From positions 1-9,655 of the forward strand of contig JAVEVF010000072.1 of NCBI GenBank assembly GCA_034005175.1: DNA of 9,655 bases, read 5' to 3'. The position numbers and the translations under genes were made by a program. The notes beneath the pieces are model-generated. The model was given only the letters and a program-made list of their open reading frames with translations, made no database searches and was not told where the DNA came from. Positions 6,759-9,655 of the stretch are shown here, piece after piece; positions within the stretch are counted from its first letter, which is position 1; each line of letters begins with the position of its first letter. This stretch comes from JAVEVF01 sp034005175 (lineage in GTDB: Bacteria; Actinomycetota; Coriobacteriia; Anaerosomatales; SLCP01).

Positions 6759-7546
6759 GCGCTGGCCTCCACGATGTTCTCAAGACCGATGATGAGGCCC
6801 GAGCGGGAGACGACCCCCCTGATCGCAAGGATGACTCCGGGCATGAAAGAAGTCCGGTCTATCGAGTCATGACGAAGCGTCAATGTCTGGCCTTGTCCAC
6901 CGAAGATCACTTCCTGATGAGCCACGAGACCTGGCAGACGCACACTGTGAACACGAATGTCGTCAACATTCCCACCCCGAGCGCCTGCGACGATTTCTGT
7001 CTCCTCGCCTGGGCTCTCGGGGGTTTCTGCCCGTGCGCAAGCGACAAGGGCCGCCGTGCGCAGGGCGGTGCCGGAAGGGGCGTCAGCTTTGCGGTCGTGA
7101 TGAAGCTCGATGATCTCGACATGCGGCATGAAGCGGGCGGCTACTGTTGCGAAGCGCATCATCAGCACCGCACCGATGGCGAAGTTGGGGGCCATGAAGA
7201 GACATACGCCAGCTGGTGCCTTGGCAGCGAGTGAGACAAGCGCGCTCTCAGAGACTCCCGTCGTGCCCACCACGCAATGCACTCCAGCGTCAAGCGCGAT
7301 ACGCAGGTTGGATTCGACGACCGTAGGATGCGTGAAGTCCACCATCACCGCAGGGCCGGTCTGCTCGATCGCTCGGGACAGATCACCAAAGCATGGCACT
7401 CCCTCGAGCAGGGCAGCCTGCGGAGCGCCAGAACGAAGCTGCGGGTCGACCGCTGCGACCACGCGCATTCCTTCGGCGGCAGTCACGGCCGCCACGACCT
7501 CTCGGCCCATCCGTCCTGCTGCACCGTTGACCAGCACGTCGATCAT
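6755..7546 (-). CDS. dapB: 4-hydroxy-tetrahydrodipicolinate reductase (DapB)
   Basis: DapB reduces the DapA product to tetrahydrodipicolinate with NAD(P)H, the second step of the diaminopimelate/lysine branch. The 263-residue length is typical. The N-terminal Rossmann fold has the dinucleotide loop GAAGRMG (8-14). VDFTHP (69-74) and VVGTTG (92-97) are family signatures. The catalytic/substrate-binding region is IIELHHDRKADAPSGTA, with H149, H150 and K153 and the DAPSGTA block at 155-161. The C-terminal part (RLPGLVAHQEVIFG, LTLRHDSIDRTSF) closely resembles what I remember of actinobacterial DapB. Translation starts at an ATG that shares 4 nt (ATGA) with the stop of the M16 peptidase gene. A GAGGAG Shine-Dalgarno lies 11 nt upstream inside that gene. 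The end overlaps the lysC GTG start in the same way. Very secure identity. Confidence 0.98.
   Translation of the reverse strand: MIDVLVNGAAGRMGREVVAAVTAAEGMRVVAAVDPQLRSGAPQAALLEGVPCFGDLSRAIEQTGPAVMVDFTHPTVVESNLRIALDAGVHCVVGTTGVSESALVSLAAKAPAGVCLFMAPNFAIGAVLMMRFATVAARFMPHVEIIELHHDRKADAPSGTALRTAALVACARAETPESPGEETEIVAGARGGNVDDIRVHSVRLPGLVAHQEVIFGGQGQTLTLRHDSIDRTSFMPGVILAIRGVVSRSGLIIGLENIVEASA
6766..6770 (-). promoter_or_regulatory. Ribosome binding site fixing the GTG start of lysC
   Basis: GGAGG sits within the last codons of dapB, 7 nt before a GTG. The spacing is ideal and supports the GTG over the downstream ATG. It also implies coupling with dapB, whose stop overlaps that GTG. Confidence 0.75.
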
Positions 7547-8820
7547 GCGCCCATCGTCTCCTCTGCACGCTCCGCGAGATATGCCACCTCGTCTTCACTG
7601 TACGGTCCGATGAGAGCTAACGCATGGTCACCTGAGAACAGCTCGCGTGCGACTCGGTGTGCGGCTTCGAGATCAACTGCGTCGATGTGAGCGACGATTT
7701 CGTCGACAGAGAGCAGCTCCCCATCCGTGACAGCATTCTTGCCGAGACGCGTCATGCGATTGCGCGTGCTCTCGAGACCCAGGAGAAGGGTGCCTTTGAT
7801 CGACTCCTTCGAGCGAGAGAGCTCATCGGCGGTCAGCCCCGATTCTAGCAGCCGGTCGACCTCGGACTGTATGAGGCCGATGACCTTTCCAGCGTTGTCA
7901 GGCCTTGTGCCTGCATACATGGTCCACTGACCCGTGTCTTGATACAGCGCATGGAAGCTGTACACCGAATAAGCAAGCCCCAGCTTCTCACGGATCTCCT
8001 GGAACAGACGCGAGGACATCCCTCCGCCAAACGCCGTGTCAGCGACTGCAAGTGCAAAGCGATCGGGATGACGTGCATTCAAACCCGAGACGCCGTAGGC
8101 GATGTGCGCCTGTTCGGTCTCCTTCGTGAGCACAGCGATTCTTCGGCCTGATTTGGGAGCGTGCGCGCCAGCGCGCGCGCTACGGGAGCCAGCTGGCAAG
8201 AGGACATGCTTCTGCACCAGCCTCACGAGGGCGTCGTGGTCGATGTTGCCTGCCGCAGCTACGATGCAGTTCCCGGTGAGGTAGTGATGGGTATGGAACG
8301 CCGAGGAGACCGCATGGTCGAAAGAAGCAACGCTGGTGCGGCTGCCGAGAATGGGAAGACCAATGGGGTGATCGGGCCAAAGCGTCTGAGCGAAAAGCTC
8401 ATGAATCCGGTCGTCCGGCGTGTCCTCCATCCGGGCGATTTCCTCGATGACAACCTCGCGTTCCTTCTCGCAGGACTCGTCGCTGAGAGATGCGTGGCCC
8501 ACCATGTCTCCGAGGACCTCGATAGCAGTGGGAAGGTGCTCGTCGATCACCCTGGAGTAGTAGCACGTGTATTCCTTGCTGGTGAACGCGTTGAGCTCAG
8601 CACCGATGCGGTCAAACGTCTCGGAGATCTGGGCTGCCGAGCGCGTGGGGGTCCCTTTGAACATCATGTGCTCCATGAAGTGGGACATGCCTGCCTCAGC
8701 GGAGTACTCGTCTCGACTGCCGACGGAGAACCAGATACCTAGCGCGACGGACCTCACGGAATCAATGGACTCCGTGAGGACGGTCACACCGTTTTCGAGT
8801 GTTGTCACACGGTAGAACAT
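7543..8820 (-). CDS. M16 family zinc metallopeptidase (processing-peptidase-like, PepR/MlpA type)
   Basis: This 425-residue protein has the usual length of the single-chain bacterial M16 peptidases that lie next to pnp (MlpA/YmxG in Bacillus, PepR in mycobacteria). The inverted zinc site HFMEH lies at residues 47-51 (H47 and H51 bind zinc, E50 is the base), and the third ligand is E127, about 76 residues on. The second domain keeps the M16 Arg...Tyr pair in SSRLFQEIREKLGLAYSVYS. There is no signal peptide, so it is likely cytoplasmic. The physiological substrate is not known from the sequence. I chose the ATG before FYRVTTLENGVTVLTE because family members start there. An in-frame GTG 4 codons earlier (8832) is also possible, and neither has a strong Shine-Dalgarno, so translation may be coupled to pnp. 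An open frame continues upstream to 9021 but overlaps pnp in another frame and looks unlike M16 proteins. The TGA stop overlaps the dapB ATG. Confidence 0.95.
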   Translation of the reverse strand: MFYRVTTLENGVTVLTESIDSVRSVALGIWFSVGSRDEYSAEAGMSHFMEHMMFKGTPTRSAAQISETFDRIGAELNAFTSKEYTCYYSRVIDEHLPTAIEVLGDMVGHASLSDESCEKEREVVIEEIARMEDTPDDRIHELFAQTLWPDHPIGLPILGSRTSVASFDHAVSSAFHTHHYLTGNCIVAAAGNIDHDALVRLVQKHVLLPAGSRSARAGAHAPKSGRRIAVLTKETEQAHIAYGVSGLNARHPDRFALAVADTAFGGGMSSRLFQEIREKLGLAYSVYSFHALYQDTGQWTMYAGTRPDNAGKVIGLIQSEVDRLLESGLTADELSRSKESIKGTLLLGLESTRNRMTRLGKNAVTDGELLSVDEIVAHIDAVDLEAAHRVARELFSGDHALALIGPYSEDEVAYLAERAEETMGA

Positions 8821-8836
8821 ATCGCCAGTCACAAGC

Positions 8837-9655
8837 CTAATGGCGGCGGCGCGGACGCCGTGAGTCTCCACGGTCGTTTCCGCGGTCACGGTTCTGGCGA
8901 TCATCGTGAGACTTGCGTTCTCCCCCACCACCGGAGGATGCGGGGGCGTCAGGCTTGTCGACGCGGTCGAGACTGATCTTACCGCGCTCGTCGATATCGA
9001 GAACCTCGACCTCGACCTCATCGCCGATGTTCAAGACATCTTCGACCTTCTCAACGCGTCCCTTGGCCACCCTCGAGATGTGCAGCAGGCCGTCCTTGCC
9101 GGGGGTGAGCTCCACGAATGCGCCGAATGCCTGGATAGAGACGACCCGGCCCTTATACCGCTCGCCCACCTCGGGAACCTTCACGATGAGCTGGATGCGT
9201 CGGACCGCATCTTCGCCACCCTGATCACGTGATGCCACGAAGATGGTCCCGTCTTCCTGGATATCGATCTGTGCGCCGGTCTCCTCCTGGATGCCGCGGA
9301 TCACCTTGCCGCCAGATCCGATGACATCGCGGATCTTATCGGCAGGGATCTTGATAGTGAGGATGCGCGGAGCATACTCAGAAAGCTCCTCGCGAGGTGT
9401 GTCGATGGCCTCAAGCATCTTGCCGAGGATATGCGCACGCCCCTCGTTGGCCTGGCGAAGCGCCCGTTCGAGGATCTCGTAAGACAGCCCCTTCGCCTTG
9501 TTGTCCATCTGCAGGGCGGTGATGCCCTTCTCAGTACCCGCGACTTTGAAGTCCATATCGCCGAGGAAGTCTTCAAGCCCCTGGATGTCACTGAGAACAG
9601 CGACAGCGTCACCTTCCTTGATGAGGCCCATGGCGATGCCGGCAACCGGAGCAGC
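8837..9655 (-). CDS. pnp: Polyribonucleotide nucleotidyltransferase (PNPase), C-terminal 272 residues; 5' end outside window
   Basis: PNPase degrades RNA 3' to 5' by phosphorolysis and works as a cytoplasmic trimer in mRNA decay. The reading frame is open through the right edge, and the visible part starts AAPVAGIAMGLIKEGD, the end of the second RNase PH core domain. GDMDFKVAGTEKGITALQMD follows and carries the conserved active-site aspartates. Next comes a KH domain with the GxxG loop (DVIGSGGKVI), then an S1 domain beginning near VGERYKGRVVSIQAFGAFVE. The last 40 or so residues are low-complexity, rich in Gly, Arg and Asp, ending in a basic RRPRRRH and a TAG stop. Such disordered tails vary between PNPases and may bind RNA or partner proteins; that role is an inference. 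The M16 peptidase gene begins 16 nt downstream. About 470 N-terminal residues should lie beyond the window. Identity is very secure. Confidence 0.98.
   Translation of the reverse strand, partial: AAPVAGIAMGLIKEGDAVAVLSDIQGLEDFLGDMDFKVAGTEKGITALQMDNKAKGLSYEILERALRQANEGRAHILGKMLEAIDTPREELSEYAPRILTIKIPADKIRDVIGSGGKVIRGIQEETGAQIDIQEDGTIFVASRDQGGEDAVRRIQLIVKVPEVGERYKGRVVSIQAFGAFVELTPGKDGLLHISRVAKGRVEKVEDVLNIGDEVEVEVLDIDERGKISLDRVDKPDAPASSGGGGERKSHDDRQNRDRGNDRGDSRRPRRRH

Noticed and set aside
8821..9021. Extension of the M16 peptidase frame upstream by 67 codons
   Set aside because: It overlaps the S1 domain end and tail of pnp in another frame, its Ser/Arg/Thr-rich sequence is unlike M16 N-termini, and family members begin at the MFYRVTTLENG position.

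Overview
The window is a compact, single-strand housekeeping cluster. Every gene I can support lies on the minus strand, so transcription runs from high to low coordinates: pnp (3' part) > M16 zinc protease > dapB > aspartate kinase > [152-nt gap] > dapA > [91-nt gap] > RNase J > uppP > ftsK (5' part). The base composition is GC-rich, GTG starts are used for lysC and uppP, and most junctions are either 4-nt overlaps or gaps under 20 nt. This points to a high-GC bacterium. The protein styles (DapB with ELHHDRKADAPSGTA, RNase J ending RPMIIPVVMEV) and the gene order best suit Actinomycetota, perhaps a deep or Coriobacteriia-like lineage. The phylum is a moderate-confidence inference and the class is a guess.

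Layout. Positions 8837-9655 hold the last 272 residues of polynucleotide phosphorylase, including the KH and S1 RNA-binding domains and an Arg/Gly/Asp-rich tail. Positions 7543-8820 encode an M16 peptidase with the HxxEH zinc site. It overlaps dapB (6755-7546) by 4 nt, and dapB overlaps the aspartate kinase gene (5526-6758) by 4 nt, so the three are probably translationally coupled. The lysC stop codon sits in the loop of an imperfect hairpin. A 19-codon ORF with a good Shine-Dalgarno follows at 5435-5494, and then comes dapA (4477-5373). RNase J (2715-4385) is preceded by a leader with two hairpins. It is followed 4 nt later by uppP (1910-2710) and 19 nt after that by ftsK/spoIIIE (1-1890, cut by the window edge).

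Functionally, three of the first four steps from aspartate to tetrahydrodipicolinate (kinase, DapA, DapB) are flanked by two RNA-decay enzymes, PNPase and RNase J. They are followed by two cell-envelope/division genes, UppP for recycling the lipid carrier and FtsK for chromosome segregation. Diaminopimelate and undecaprenyl phosphate both feed peptidoglycan synthesis. The aspartate-semialdehyde dehydrogenase gene (asd) is not in the window. The order resembles the B. subtilis pnpA-mlpA-...-dapG-dapA-rnjB-...-spoIIIE region and the looser mycobacterial gpsI-pepR-dapB-dapA-rnj-ftsK order.

I found no mobile element, CRISPR array, tRNA/rRNA, phage or defence gene, and no convincing new biological system. 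The most interesting unexplained parts are the two intergenic leaders (5374-5525 and 4386-4476), with their small ORF and hairpins.
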